A stretch of DNA of 64,000 nucleotides, taken from NCBI RefSeq assembly GCF_949987535.1, contig NC_080067.1:29974039-30038038 (forward strand), in the 5' to 3' direction. Below, in pieces: positions 1 through 11,434 of the stretch (position 1 is the first letter of the stretch; each line of letters starts with the position of its first letter). This DNA is from Balaenoptera acutorostrata (Eukaryota; Chordata; Mammalia; Artiodactyla; Balaenopteridae). Made by a program: the position numbers and the translations under genes. The notes below the pieces were generated by a model. That model was given only the letters and a program-made list of their open reading frames with translations. It was not told the origin of the DNA and searched no databases.

Positions 1-1220
1 GCATTACAGCGTGTGTAACAGTAGTACGATGGTCATATATCCACATTTGAGTTTTAGGGGGAAAATGGCGCATGGGTAAAACCAAACGAGAGCTTTCTAC
101 ACAACATCTCTGTGCTCTGTTGAGAGCAAAAGGCAGCTTTTCTTTGAGGTCAGGATAATAGAATAGCAGTAAAGGGGGAAGGAAGCAAATGCCACTTTGG
201 CCCAGGGACACTTCTGGCTTGAGTGAACTGAAGCTCCAGGTAACCCAGGTGAGGTTCTGTGAGGACTCCAAGGCCACAGAGGTGGCAGAGGCCCTCAGCC
301 ACGTCACATCGGTAGTAGGAGGAGCTCGGGGCTTGAGGGAGCTGGGAGGCACAGTCTTTGTCATGACCCCATTGCCTTTCTCCTTCCTGGAGAGGAGGTG
401 AGGCTGCTTCATATACCACTGGGAGCAGCTGAGGCCTCTGCACTTAGCAGCTGCCGAGAGAAGGGGCTGTAAGCCCACCTGTGCTGGTCCACAGAGACTT
501 AGAAGCAAGTGTGACGTGAATTTGAGGACTGAAAGGTATTCTCACACGTTGGGGAATGAAATCCAGAATAATGCCACTTATTACTAATACTGGAACACCA
601 TTCTGCCTCTAAGATGGTGTGGCCTGAAGAAATAGGGAAAACTGCTTTATATTCTTTAAATACTTTCCCCTGTATTCAATTTATACTTGTCAATAAACTA
701 GCGGGTAAAAAAACCCAAAAATCACCATCCATTGTAGTGCCTTTTCTATCCCATTTTTGGAGCAATATTAGACTGTAACTTAACTATGTGCTATCAAATA
801 TTGCAAATGGTTTTCCAAAGAAATATCACTTGATCCTGACAAATTCTCTATGATCTCCTACACTTGCACTGTCTGTCTCCTATGTCAAAGTGTCTACTTT
901 TCTAGTGCTTCCCGTGCCACCAGACCTAGAAGAAATTGTAAGAAATAAGATTTGTGGGTCTTCACATCCAAAGATGAATTAACAAAAAAAAAGCAGATTA
1001 AAAACCACAACCTTTCCCATTTCTACTTGAAGAGGATGGAGGCTAGAATAACAGCATCAATGTATTTAAAATACTTTTCAGGCCTTTTCTCTGATTTCTT
1101 ATTGGTCAGGCTGTTTGATTTCCCATGAGGCCATCTTAATTTTTCAGACATAGGCAAGTAAATCAAAGTTTGTTTTCTGTCTCCTAGCCATTATTTGACT
1201 CTAAGAGATGTTTGCAACCA
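1..1220. other. Unassigned unique DNA, GC-richer at 180-480
   Basis: No repeat or exon is recognised. Positions 180-480 are visibly richer in G+C than the surrounding AT-rich sequence and have open frames on both strands (189-401 plus, 150-443 minus). Neither translation resembles a family I know and neither is bounded by convincing splice sites or a start context. It may be a decayed old repeat or simply a locally GC-rich stretch. Confidence 0.4.
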
Positions 1221-1235
1221 ACTCACAATTTATTT

Positions 1236-1383
1236 ATTTTTTATTTTTTTAAAAATTAAAAAAATTATTTTGGCCATGCCTCATGCCTTGTAGGACTTTA
1301 GTTCTCCAACCAGGGATCCACCAACCCGGGCCCTCGGCAGTGAAGGCACACATTCCTATCCACTGGACCGCCAGGGAATTCCC
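1236..1383 (-). mobile_element. Short tRNA-derived CHR-type SINE, minus strand
   Basis: Read on the minus strand it starts with the GGGAATTCCCTGGCGGTCCA-like head, carries a tRNA-derived B-box region, and ends in an A/T-rich tail (plus-strand 1236-1275). A 12-bp target-site duplication, CACAATTTATTT, flanks it at 1224-1235 and 1384-1395. This marks a target-primed retroposition. The head matches the CHR-2 class shared by cetaceans, hippos and ruminants. It is diverged and presumably inactive. Confidence 0.8.
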
Positions 1384-3355
1384 CACAATTTATTTTTAAA
1401 TACATGGGATAGTGTCAAAAGTTTGAACAGATTCTAAACAAAATATCAATCAATAAAAAAAAATTAAAAAGAAAGCAGAAGCCATGTAAAATCTTATAAC
1501 AATTAAATTTAAAATATTAGCAAAGAAGGACACACACATGCCATCCTCTATCACTACTAGCAAGTCCTTGTCCCATTAAAGCAGTTCTCTAATAATTTAA
1601 AAATAAATGACAAAGGAAGTTTAAAACCTGTGAGAAGTGGTCAAAGAGAAACTATAGAGGTTTTGGAGTCTGGAATATACTTATTATGAAAATAAATGAA
1701 ATGTGTTCAACTCAGGAAGTTATTACAGCAAAATTTATTCAAGGAAAGTAGAAAGAAATGGTTAAATGTGAAAGTTGAAATTAAAGAGAGAAAACTTTCA
1801 AAAAAGATGTTAAAAAATGGAACCTGGTGCTTTGAAAATAATTATTAAAAGGCATCTTTTGGTTGATAGAACAGACATCCAAGTTGATAGAAAATTTAGA
1901 AAACATGAGCAATGAAAATATAACTGCAGAAACTGAAGCAATTAAAAATTATAATTCTATGAAAAGCCTTATACAAGCAACTTGAAAACTTAGATAAAAT
2001 AACTTTTTCATTTAACATTAACTCAAGAAGAGCTGAAACATTGGGATAGACCAGTGCCATTGAAAAACTTAAAATAGTGATTGAAATCTGTTTCTATTAT
2101 TGGTAATAAGGCAAATTAATTATCCTGGAAAGATCTAACAATGTACAAGGACTATATAATTTCCATATTAGATAAAATTTTGCAGAAATAAAAAACGAAA
2201 CTTCAACCTCAATGAATGAGCTGAGAGTTATCCTGATACCAAGCCCTAATGAAAATAACACAGAATGGATATCATAGGTTTTTTTTTTTTTTCTTTTGTT
2301 AGTTTTGAGTTTGTACTTCACAACTGATTACCCAGTTTGCAAGATGTTATTAAAAGTTAAGTTTACCTAGTATATTTTAAATGTGATTTAGTTTTCAGAA
2401 ACTTTATATGTATACTTTTCCAAAATATACCTGATTTGCAAGCAAACTTTACTCATGAAAAATATCAAGTCGGGGAGCAGCATTTGAGAGCAAGCAAAGA
2501 TTGAGTTCAAGTTGCCACCTGGCAGAAATGCGCTTCATGAAATTACAAAGAAGATTTTTTAAAAATCTACATAAGCACAGGAAAACAAGAGTGCCACATG
2601 CAAGCTCTAAATTTCTGAAAGAGAGAAAACAGATAGGATCAGATCTATGGGCAAAAATAAGATGAAATGACAGCCAAAACACATAGGGGAATATAGCTAT
2701 GGCAGTAGAATAGTTCTAGGAGCTAAAAACCAAGAATAAATGGACTAAAAAGTCAAGAGAAATCAGTGGGTAAACTCTACATTTAATAAAATTCAGTAAG
2801 TTTATCAGATCAATTTATAAAAATAATTTAATTTTCTATATTCTACATAGTTTGAAGCAATACTAAAGTAAATGGTGCTATTAAGAGAAACAAAATAGCA
2901 AAAATTTAAATTCTAAAATACCAAGAAATAAACCTTATAAAGTGTAAGAATTTTATGAAAAAAAAATGAAATTTTACTGAGAAACATAAAAGAAAATCTG
3001 AATGAATAAAACATACATAGAAAAATTAAAATAGCATTATGGGATTTTGAAAGGATATAAAGCTAGAAAAAGAGCATCTCCCATGCTAACAACAAGAAAA
3101 AGCCAGAAAATCTATGAAATTATCGTTTAACTCAAACCCATAAAGAAGTTCAAGAATGAGACTCAGATAAGGTCTCTGGGCAACTAACTAGCCAGAAATT
3201 TAAGGAAAGGAAGGTCTCCATGGAATGTCAGGATGCCAGTACTATTTCACTTGTAGAACAGAAGGAAGATAGTTTCCCCATAAAAACTGGAGAAAGAGTG
3301 GTCTTTTCAACAAATGGTACTGGAACAATTACACCAAAAAATGAATTTTGATTCA

Positions 3356-3760
3356 TGTTATAGACTGAATTGTGTCCTCCTCACTTCAACTTCATATGTT
3401 GAAATCCTAACCCCCAGTACCTCAGAATGTGACTGTATTTGGAGACAAGGCCTTTAAAGAGATAATTAAAGTTAAAATGTGGCCATTAGAGTGTGGCACC
3501 TACTCCAATCTGACTGGTGTCCTTATAAGAAGAGGAAATTGGGACACAGAGCGAGACATCAGGGAGGCATGCTCAAAGAGGAAAGGCCACGTGAGGACAT
3601 AGCAAGAAGGTAGCCATCTGCAAGCCAAGGGGAGAGCTCTTAGAAGAAATCAAACCTGCTGATGCCTTGATTGTGGACTTCTAGTCTGCAGAACTGTAAG
3701 AACATAAATTTCTCTTGTTTAAGCCATCCAGTCCTATGTCAGTCCTAGCAAACTAATACA
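3356..3760 (+). mobile_element. Solo MaLR LTR, MLT1A type
   Basis: A plus-strand LTR of about 405 bp begins TGTTATAGACTGAATTGTGT and ends CTAATACA, the typical TG...CA ends of mammalian apparent LTR retrotransposons. Internal landmarks include the ACCTCAGAATGTGACTGTAT segment and the CTTATAAGAAGAGGAAATT promoter-like segment. It lies inside the older L1, whose ORF2 reading resumes on both sides, so it inserted later. No clean 5-bp target duplication remains (ATTCA against ATCTG). No internal retroviral sequence is attached. Confidence 0.8.
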
Positions 3761-3925
3761 ATCTGAAAATCAAATTCAAAACTCAAAAGAAATCATAGGC
3801 TTAAATATAAAACCTACACAATAAAACTTTTAGAAGAAAATATAAGAGAAAATCTTTATGACCCTGGGTTAGGCAAAGATTTCTTAGATAAGTCACTAAA
3901 AGCATAATTCAAAAAAAAAAATACA

Positions 3926-4336
3926 TTGATCATCTGGACTTCGTCAAAATTAAGAATCTCTGATCTTCGAAAAGTGTTTAGAGAGTGCAAGGGCAAGTCA
4001 AAGGCTGGGAGAAAATACACATATCTGATAAAGAAGTTGTATCCAGACTACATAAGTAACATTCAGAACACAATAATAAGAAATAACCCAATAAAAATCG
4101 GCACAAGATTTGAACAGATACTTCACCCAAGAAGATATTGGAATGACAAACACATGAAAAGATTCTTAACATTATTAGTCATAGGGGAAATGCAAATGGA
4201 AACCAAGGTGTTAATCAGTGCACACTTATTAGAATGGCTAGAGAAAAATCAATTAAAAACCACAATATCAAGTGCTGATGATGAAGATGCAGGGCAATTG
4301 GAACTTTCATATACGGCTGGTGAGAATGCAAAATAG
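3926..4336 (+). pseudogene. L1 ORF2 C-terminal fragment
   Basis: A 136-residue open frame matches the C-terminal third of L1 ORF2. It contains the HMKRFLTLLVIGEMQMET segment, which corresponds to the conserved [19 protein letters not shown] region seen in the younger L1 at 56298-56774. The first methionine is not a real start; the frame is just an unbroken remnant. The frame ends 33 bp before the SINE at 4370. Confidence 0.8.
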
Positions 4337-4369
4337 TATACTCCCTTTGGAAAACAGCTGAGCAATCTC

Positions 4370-4482
4370 TTTTTTTTTTGGCCATGAGACTTGTGGGATC
4401 TTAGTTCCCTGACCAGGGATTGAACCCTGGCCCTAGCAGTGGAAGCGCCAAGTTCTAACAACTGGACTGCCAGGGAATTCCC
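4370..4482 (-). mobile_element. Short CHR-type SINE inserted in old L1
   Basis: The plus strand shows a T tract (4370-4379) followed by the complement of a tRNA-derived SINE that ends CTGCCAGGGAATTCCC. On the minus strand the B-box-like motif GGTTCAATCCC is intact. It sits between the ORF2 C-terminal remnant and the 3' UTR of the older L1, so it is younger than that element. Confidence 0.75.
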
Positions 4483-5079
4483 ATACACATTATTTTAAAC
4501 GTTCATTTACCATATGATTTCACATTCCTACTCCTAGGTGTTTACCTAAGATAAATAAAAACTTATGTTTATCCAAAAATCTTACAGCGACTATTTCTAG
4601 TGGTTCGTTATCACCCAGACAAAAACTACGCAAACGTTTTTCAACTGGTCAATGGTAAAATAAGATGTGGTCATCTGTACAATAGAACACCACTCAGAAA
4701 TAAAAAGTAACCATTTATTGATACCTTCAACTAAGGAGATGAATCTCAAGCGCATTATGCTAAGTGAAAGATGCTAGACCCAAAAGGCTTCATGGTATAT
4801 GATAAACATTTATGTAACTTGATGCAAAAGGAAACCATAGAAACAGAAAAAATATCAGTAGTTGTCAGGGTCTGGGTATTGAGGTAAGGGCTAACAAAGG
4901 GGGCTTGAAGGAATTCTTTTGGGAGATGGAACTGTTCTGTATCTTAAATTGTGGTAGTGGTATCATGACTGCCTGCATTTGTCAAAACTTGTGCACTAAA
5001 AAGAATGAATTTTATTGCCTGTAAATAATACCGGCTTCAAAAGACAGGGTTTGGAGAAAGAACAGGATCATATTGGATT

Positions 5080-6240
5080 AATTTGGAAAGTCTTCCTAAA
5101 CAAACACAAAGACCACAGATTTGGATACAAAAAGATTTAAACTTCTGTATAACAAAATGCACTAAATATAAAGTCAAAGTTGTATTAACCTGGAAAAATA
5201 CTTACAAAGTCCTTAACAGAGACCAGGTTGTTATCCAGAGTATCTAGACTCTTTCTACGAGTTAATAAGAAACCTACAAAAATCACAGTTAAAAAATGTC
5301 TTCAAACATGAATTTTAGTTCATCAAAGTATAATTCAATGAAAATGTGCTAACTTACCTTGTTAATCATGAAAAAATTAATTAACAACTGAGATGTTTTT
5401 ACACATTAGATTGGCACAAGCTTTTGAGGGTGAAGGGCAAGCAGGTGCTGTCACACACCCTGGCCGGGGCGTAAAATGGGTGAATCTGCTGGGAAGGCAA
5501 TCTTACAGTATCTCTAAAAAGTTTAAATAAGCGTATCATTGACCCAGCAATTCCACTACTAAAATTCTACCTTAAAGGTATATTTTTTAAAAATTGCACC
5601 TTATCTTTAATAATAAAAATTTGTAAATGGGCCACATAACTGTCAACAGGACATGGTAAATAATAATGCTTAACTATATTATGCAGCCAATTAAAAGATA
5701 GGATAAAGCTATATGTATTTACATGGAAATCTCTGCAAGTCATATTGCTAAGGGAAAAGATAAATTATATTTTATTATTTTTTAAAATTTTTATTTTATA
5801 TTGGGGTATAGTTGATTAACAATGTTGTGTTAGTTTCAGGTGTACAGCAAAATGGTTCAGATATGCATATACATGTATCTATTCTTTTTCAAATTCTTTT
5901 CCCATTTAGGTTATTACAGAATATTGAGTAGAGTTCCCTGTACTATACAGTAGGTCCTCGTTGGTTATAAATTATATTTTAATATATAGACTTTCATATC
6001 ATTCATGTAGAAAAAGACTTTACACAGGTGTGTGTATGTGTACGTGTTCATTATTGTGTAAATAATATGAAACTTGTCAAGTTTAATTAGAGGTCACCAC
6101 TATCTGTGGCAGTGAGGTAAATGAAGAAGGATCTGAGGTTTTGTACTGTATGTTTTTATGTTTGAATTGTTACACTGACAAAAATGTTGGTAAATTACTT
6201 ATGTAATTTGAACAAAAGGAACAGAAAGTGGAGAAAATTA
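5080..6240 (+). mobile_element. Second ancient L1 3' region (L1M/ME type)
   Basis: The plus strand resembles the L1 ORF2 C-terminal region and 3' UTR. GACCCAGCAATTCCACTA at 5540-5557 is the hallmark DPAIPL codon block of L1 ORF2, and downstream text follows the old L1 3' UTR. It is interrupted by a young L1 tail at 5775-5967 with a 14-bp target duplication. It is too decayed to give an open frame. Confidence 0.6.
5775..5967 (-). mobile_element. Young 5'-truncated L1 3' UTR insertion
   Basis: About 190 bp of the cetartiodactyl L1 3' UTR on the minus strand (plus-strand GGGGTATAGTTGATTAACAA, then GTGTTAGTTTCAGGTGTACA). It is flanked by an exact 14-bp target-site duplication, TAAATTATATTTTA, at 5761-5774 and 5968-5981. 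It inserted into the older L1 at 5080-6240. Similar 3' ends are seen at 10330-10440 and 51530-51715. Confidence 0.85.
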
Positions 6241-7930
6241 ATTGTATAATATATAATGTGCAGTGCTGCACAATGCCTGTTTATTGAAAGGCTTTGTTTA
6301 AAACAATTTATAATTGTCCAAATATTTTGATCTGGTAGCGTTTCAGTTGGGATCACTTAAAGCATCACAGGTTATTACTAACAATGTCTGCTTCCTGCAT
6401 GCCATTATTTACAACCTTGTTAGATAATAGTTTGTCTCTATAGAAATCACGTCTGCTCCCCCTCTTGGGACTCTTTACTAGGTAATGCAGACATTCACAT
6501 TGGGATATGTGATAAATACAATATTGTGTAGCTAGTTCTTGATAATGCCTGTATTACTACAGGGAAAATTCAGAGCCAGATTTGAACCTGTAAGTTTTCT
6601 TTTTCCATCAGTGTGAAAGAGAGAAAGGAATATGACATGCTCTTGTATAATTACTCTTTATAATATAGACAGCCCGTCACATAGGATTTGAAACACTTTG
6701 CATGTCAGTGTTTTGCTTCTTTAGTGTCTGTCACCGAGTAGTTCAGGCTTCCATCTGATGGGAAGATTTCACTATTAATCTCAACCACCTCCTTACTCTG
6801 CTCAGAAATGTTCCACCATCAATCAGTCATTACATCTCCTTATTTTCTTGAAGGATGGTGTTATTTAACAACTTGCCTTAGGCCACAGAAGATATCAGTT
6901 GTAAAACCTAGACAGAAATACCAACTCCTACTTCAGTACTTGTATCAACAAGTCTTGTTCCCTTAAAGGAACCTTTTTCTTTGGCAGATCTAAGTTCAGA
7001 TTTGCTACTGAAAGTATGATACCTCTTGCAATTTCCAGAGAAAGTTCTTACTGCCTGTTTATAAAGATTACTGAGAGCTAAGGGTTTCTTTCCATTCAAG
7101 GAGTCAAAGGAACTGGGGACTGAACTCTCAATGTTAAACTCAAGGTTGGCAGCTATCAGGGCTGTTCACAAATAGCCAGCTCTCTCTCTTCTTCTGAGCA
7201 CGTGGAAGGGTTACATGACTGCACCCGACTGCAGTTATGTATAATCACATGATTTGCTTTAGCCTTTGAGATGTGAAGCAAGTGATGCCTGTCACTCCAG
7301 GGGCCAGCTTTAAGAACCAGTGTGTGCCTTGCTACATCTTTTCCCAATTAGAGTGATGGGCACCATTCCAGATAGTGATTGCTCCATCAGCCAAGGTCCT
7401 AAAGTGAAAACAACATAAGTCAGAGCCACATGCATGATAACATGTGACATAAGTGAGGAAAACCCACAGAAAACTAAGTTTTAAGCCATCGAAATTTGGG
7501 GATATTTGCACATACCATTGTGACTAATGACATTTTCCTAATAACATAATATTTCCCTAGACCAGACTCTCAAAGTTTTATAACGGACATGCGAAGCTCA
7601 AAAAGTATACCACTGCCCTTAATAATTTTTGGCTTATATATTGGTATAATAGATGTCGAGGTTTTTAAAATATGTGGTTTTACCATCTCTTATTTAAGGT
7701 AACATTTTGCATTTCAGTTTCTTGATTATTTTTAAGTTCTATAACAAGGGATTTTTTTCATATCAAGAAATAAAATTAGTCTGTATTTTATTTACATTTA
7801 TTTATTTTAAAGGTTAAAGTTGTGACCTTTTATTTTTTATATACTCCTAAGGAAAGCTGACTGGGAATCATTGCAGGTATCTTCTTTATTATTCTTTACC
7901 TGGGACTTATAACTGTCCCCTGATATCATG
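6241..7930. other. Unassigned unique DNA
   Basis: AT-rich sequence with no recognised repeat, exon or RNA. Short frames at 6908-7099 and 7156-7347 (minus) have no recognisable product. Confidence 0.4.
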
Positions 7931-7944
7931 TTTGCTACTACTAC

Positions 7945-8095
7945 TAATAATAACCGTCATTCACTGAACGTCTGTGACCCAAACTTAATGCTTGGTTCCT
8001 GATATATTTTATTTCATTGAATCCTCCTTGTATCTAAGCAAGGTACACCACAAACCGAGGCTCAGAGAGACTCAGTAACTGCAGTGTTTCAGAGA
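7945..8095 (-). repeat. MIR SINE relic
   Basis: The plus strand carries the complement of an ancient MIR: ATTTTATTTCATTGAATCCT, then GAGGCTCAGAGAGACTCAGTAAC. These match the usual MIR text around TTTAATCCTCACAACAACCC and GAGGCTCAGAGAGGTTAAGT. It is highly diverged. Confidence 0.55.
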
Positions 8096-8119
8096 CATTA
8101 GGAAAAGACTCCCAGCTGA

Positions 8120-9140
8120 AAACCTGGAAAGGAGTATTGAAGTAAGAGAGAAACCAAGAGAGTGGTGTCCTGGAATCAAATTGAAGGAAGTTATTTTAGG
8201 GAGAAGTGCTCAACTGTGCAAAATGTTGCTGACAGTTCAAATCAGAGGAGGCCTAAAATTTGACCATTAAATTTGGCAACATAGGGGGCATGGTGACGTT
8301 GACAAGAGAAGCCTTAGGGTGGTGGCAGGAGAAATCTGGCTGGAATGGGTTTAGAGGGAATGGTGGGGGGATGATGGAAGAGAGCAAATACAGACCACTC
8401 TTTGAAGGAGTTTTGCACTAACTGGAAATAGAGGAGTAGGACAGTAGCTGGAGAGAAAAGTGATGCAGCGTTTTTTGTTTGTTTGTTTTCGATTTAGCGT
8501 TGGAGAAATAATAGTATGAGTGTATGTTCAGGAATTCAGAGAATTGCTAGAACAATGTCCCTGAGCAATTGGGAAAAGGGGCATCAGTGCACAAGGAGGG
8601 CTGGGCCTTCCACAACAGCTTGGAGAGCTCATCCACTCACCTGTTGGGAGGGCCAGGTGTGTGCTCACGGGTAGATGTGGAAGAGTGTGGGGGAGTTCTG
8701 GATAGTTCTATTTTCTCAGGGAAGTAGAAAGCAAGGCCCATTGTGAGAGAAAATGGGAAGGGTTTGAGAGGAGAGAATGTGAGCATATCATCTCTGGGAG
8801 TGAGGGAGAGAACAGACATCAGCAGAGGTTGGCAACCAACCTTGAGCAGTGGGTGTGAGGCATTGTGATGACATGGGATTCAGAGATGCAGGATTTTAGG
8901 GAGGAGACAGAGAGAATGGGCTGGAACTACAACAAGGCCAAAGAAAACCTACACCTTCTTCAAACATGGGAACAAAGGATTGAGGAGAAATAATAGCTTC
9001 CACTTGTGAGAACTACAGGAGATGTAGTGTCTTCTGAAGGGATCCAGGGCTCAATTAGAGCTAGAAGATGAGAGACACACAGAAAGATGAGGTTTAGATA
9101 GAGACACCAAGGGGTAGAGAGGGCTGGGGAGGCTTGTGCA
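8120..9140 (+). repeat. Old dispersed mammalian repeat, family not named
   Basis: The stretch includes GTGTCCTGGAATCAAATTGA, a CTCAACTGTGCAAAATGTTG block, TTTGAAGGAGTTTTGCACTA, and CTATTTTCTCAGGGAAGTAG. I recognise this order as a recurrent ancient mammalian interspersed repeat but cannot assign a family name with confidence. It has no open frame of note; the 60-codon minus frame at 8637-8819 is a chance frame. An upstream part of the same consensus appears at 36780-37460, and another at 63938-64000. Confidence 0.5.
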
Positions 9141-9465
9141 ACTCAGATCACATTGGGCTTCCTCTTGATCTCTCGAGGTGGAAGGCAGCAGGTCGGTCTT
9201 GGCAGGTGTGTTCTTAGTGCACAGTTCTCAGGCGGGACCTCTGCTAGTGGGCAAGCCTCACACCGGAGCATTGTTGAAAGGGAAACCGAAATGACTAAGT
9301 ACGTAAAGGAATGTTCAGTTTTACTTTAACCTCAGATTCCAGAGAAATTAAATCATAACAATGAATTCCTCTGGTGTCTCATTAGATTTTCAAAAACTGG
9401 ATGATATTAGATGTTTGAGAAAATGAGAAGAAATGGGATATTTTGTGCTTGATGGTAAGATGGTA
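9141..9465. other. Unassigned unique DNA
   Basis: Nothing recognised between the old dispersed repeat and the L1 relic that follows. Confidence 0.35.
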
Positions 9466-9469
9466 AATT

Positions 9470-10070
9470 GTTGCCCTCATTCTACAGAGCAACCTGGCAG
9501 TAATTAGGAAAGTTAACATGCTTGTATCCTACCTTAGCATTTCTATCCCTGGGTGTATCTGTCAGGGAGGAACTTTCTCTGGTCCATTAGGAACATACAG
9601 GAAGATGTTCACTCTAGCACTGTTTATAGGAGCAAAAGTTGGAGGCAGCACAGACATAGTCGTTAAGGGTGTGGATAAGAAAAATGTAATGTGTGCACGT
9701 GATGGAACTGGCATGGCTGTATCCAAAGAAATGAGGACGAATTAGACACAGAACATGGACACATTTTATAGTATAATGTTGAGTGTGAAAAAAAGAACTG
9801 TGTTGAAATTTACAGTGCAATTTAACTCATGTGTATTAAGTGTCACACACAAGAAATACTACATATTTCTGGAGATGCATAGATAGTAAGGACATGTATT
9901 AAATATCTTGGTCACAGTGAGTGACCAAGGGGGAAAATGGGGTTGGAGATGGGGATGAAGGGAAGTACACTAAAATAAAGTAGGAGAGCAGTTTGCAAAG
10001 ATAACAGGCCAAAAAGGAAGGAGTCTTATTAACTCAACTTTGTACACCTGAAGTTTAAAAGAAAAAAAGA
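9470..10070 (+). mobile_element. Old L1 (L1M-type) 3' region
   Basis: Plus-strand text such as GATGTTCACTCTAGCACTGT and TTTATAGGAGCAAAAGTTGG follows the L1 ORF2 C-terminal block (MFIAALFIIAK). It then runs through a decayed tail to a poly(A)-like GTTTAAAAGAAAAAAAGA near 10060. The short frames in it are not intact products. Confidence 0.55.
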
Positions 10071-10085
10071 TAATTCCTTTATCAT

Positions 10086-10127
10086 CTATTTCTTGGATCA
10101 TAAATTCTATTTCTTGGATCATAAATA
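10086..10127. repeat. 21-bp tandem duplication
   Basis: The unit CTATTTCTTGGATCATAAAT(T) occurs twice head to tail, at 10086-10106 and 10107-10127, with one mismatch in the last base. It is a local replication-type duplication just downstream of the L1 tail. Confidence 0.9.
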
Positions 10128-10324
10128 AGGCATTTTATTGGCCTGTTTTTAAAGATAAAGATGTAATCAAGTGCTGTAATGATTTCAGACACTGTATACA
10201 TGTTAACTTAATAGATCTAAATAAAGAACAAAGAAAAAATGCTGGTTGAACCTAAGCATTTCTTGTTACCTCCCTACTTTTCTCTAAGATCATTTTTGTA
10301 TTAAGTATTTATTTATTTATTTGT

Positions 10325-10445
10325 TACTAGGACTTTTTTTTAACATAACTGACCTACAACACTATGTTAGTTCCAGGTATACAACATAGTGATTCAATAT
10401 TTCTATACATGTAGTAAGATATACATGTTTATATCAACATCCAAA
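10325..10445 (-). mobile_element. Truncated L1 3' UTR
   Basis: The plus strand shows TTTTTTTTAACATAACTGAC, then TATGTTAGTTCCAGGTATAC, the complement of the cetartiodactyl L1 3' UTR. It is more diverged than the copy at 5775-5967. A (TTTA)n tract at 10307-10322 may be its tail. Confidence 0.65.
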
Positions 10446-10469
10446 AAGTGTAAGCAGTTACTTTGTACA

Positions 10470-10570
10470 AGATGGTGAGCAACTCAAGAATTAGGACAAT
10501 GTTATTATCAAGTCTCCAATACAGTACTCAGCAAGGGAAATACTTGATAAATGTTTGCTGAACAAAAGTG
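10470..10570 (+). repeat. L2 LINE 3' end
   Basis: Ends with GATAAATGTTTGCTGAACAA, the characteristic L2 3' terminus (normally ATAAATGTTTGTTGAATGAA), preceded by a decayed low-similarity region. It is a short ancient remnant. Confidence 0.5.
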
Positions 10571-11430
10571 GGCTTCACATATTGAGGAATAATAGTCAAC
10601 AATAGTAATGTTTTCAAATGCCAGAGAATGAAATCCTTTGTATGATGTTACACATTTTGTTGGTGGCTGTCAAGGTAGCGTGAACCAATCACTGAGTTGT
10701 AGGGCTACTGGCTTCTTGTACAAGAAGAGTCTGTCCCATGGAGCTCATATTTCTTGTTAATACTGCATATTCCTACACCTGCAATGAGAACTACTGCAAA
10801 ACTTGAGTAGGTCCTGTTTAATAATTTAATATTTAATCTATGAATCATGACAAATGAAACGTTGTTCCGATTGGCAGATCTGAAAGCCTTGTTTGTGCGG
10901 ATTGCAAAACCCAGAACATTTTTAGATAATACATTCTAGGCACAGTGACATATCACCACACTTACTTATTGATTTATTTTATGAATAGGACTGCAGTATG
11001 TGCTAGTCTAACCATTCCAAAATATTATTTATGACATTGAATCTTATTCTTATGTGTAAATCTTACACTGGCTATGGTCCAAAAGTAGTGCATTATTGAC
11101 CTTTCCTGGGGACACAGTGTCTATCCCCACCTGCAGAGGATGCCACAACCCTGGGAGGAGTCTGAGGAAAGGCCAGGAAGCCAGGTGAGACTAGATACAC
11201 ATGAGACTGGAGAACCATAGAAGGCCAGAAAAGCTGAAATCACTCTTCTGTTTGAGAGAGACTTCTACTTTAAACAGAGGTTGGATAAACTGAAAAAAAG
11301 CACGATTGCCCTTGCCTAGAAAAGCAGAAATTTGGCCAGCTGGTCCTTACCCAAAGCAGTATTTGTAGCAAAGTCATTCCACAGGGTCAAGATTTCAGTT
11401 GACACTAGAAATAAAGATTAGTTTAACCCA
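10571..11430. other. Unassigned unique DNA
   Basis: No recognised gene or clear repeat. Positions 11100-11240 are slightly GC-richer than the flanks. Confidence 0.35.
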
Positions 11431-11434
11431 CCCA

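Larger units (their letters stand above)
1400..5045 (+). mobile_element. Ancient L1 (L1M-type), ORF2 to 3' end, interrupted
   Basis: The A-rich plus strand reads as a heavily decayed L1 ORF2 from about 1600, with the recognisable reverse-transcriptase 3' region from about 2740. The ORF2 C-terminal region lies at 3926-4336 and the 3' tail ends near 5040 (GCACTAAAAAGAATGAATTTTA type). Later insertions split it: an MLT1A-type LTR at 3356-3760 and a short SINE at 4370-4482. The 5' limit is uncertain because the first kilobase is poorly preserved. It is non-functional. Confidence 0.65.
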
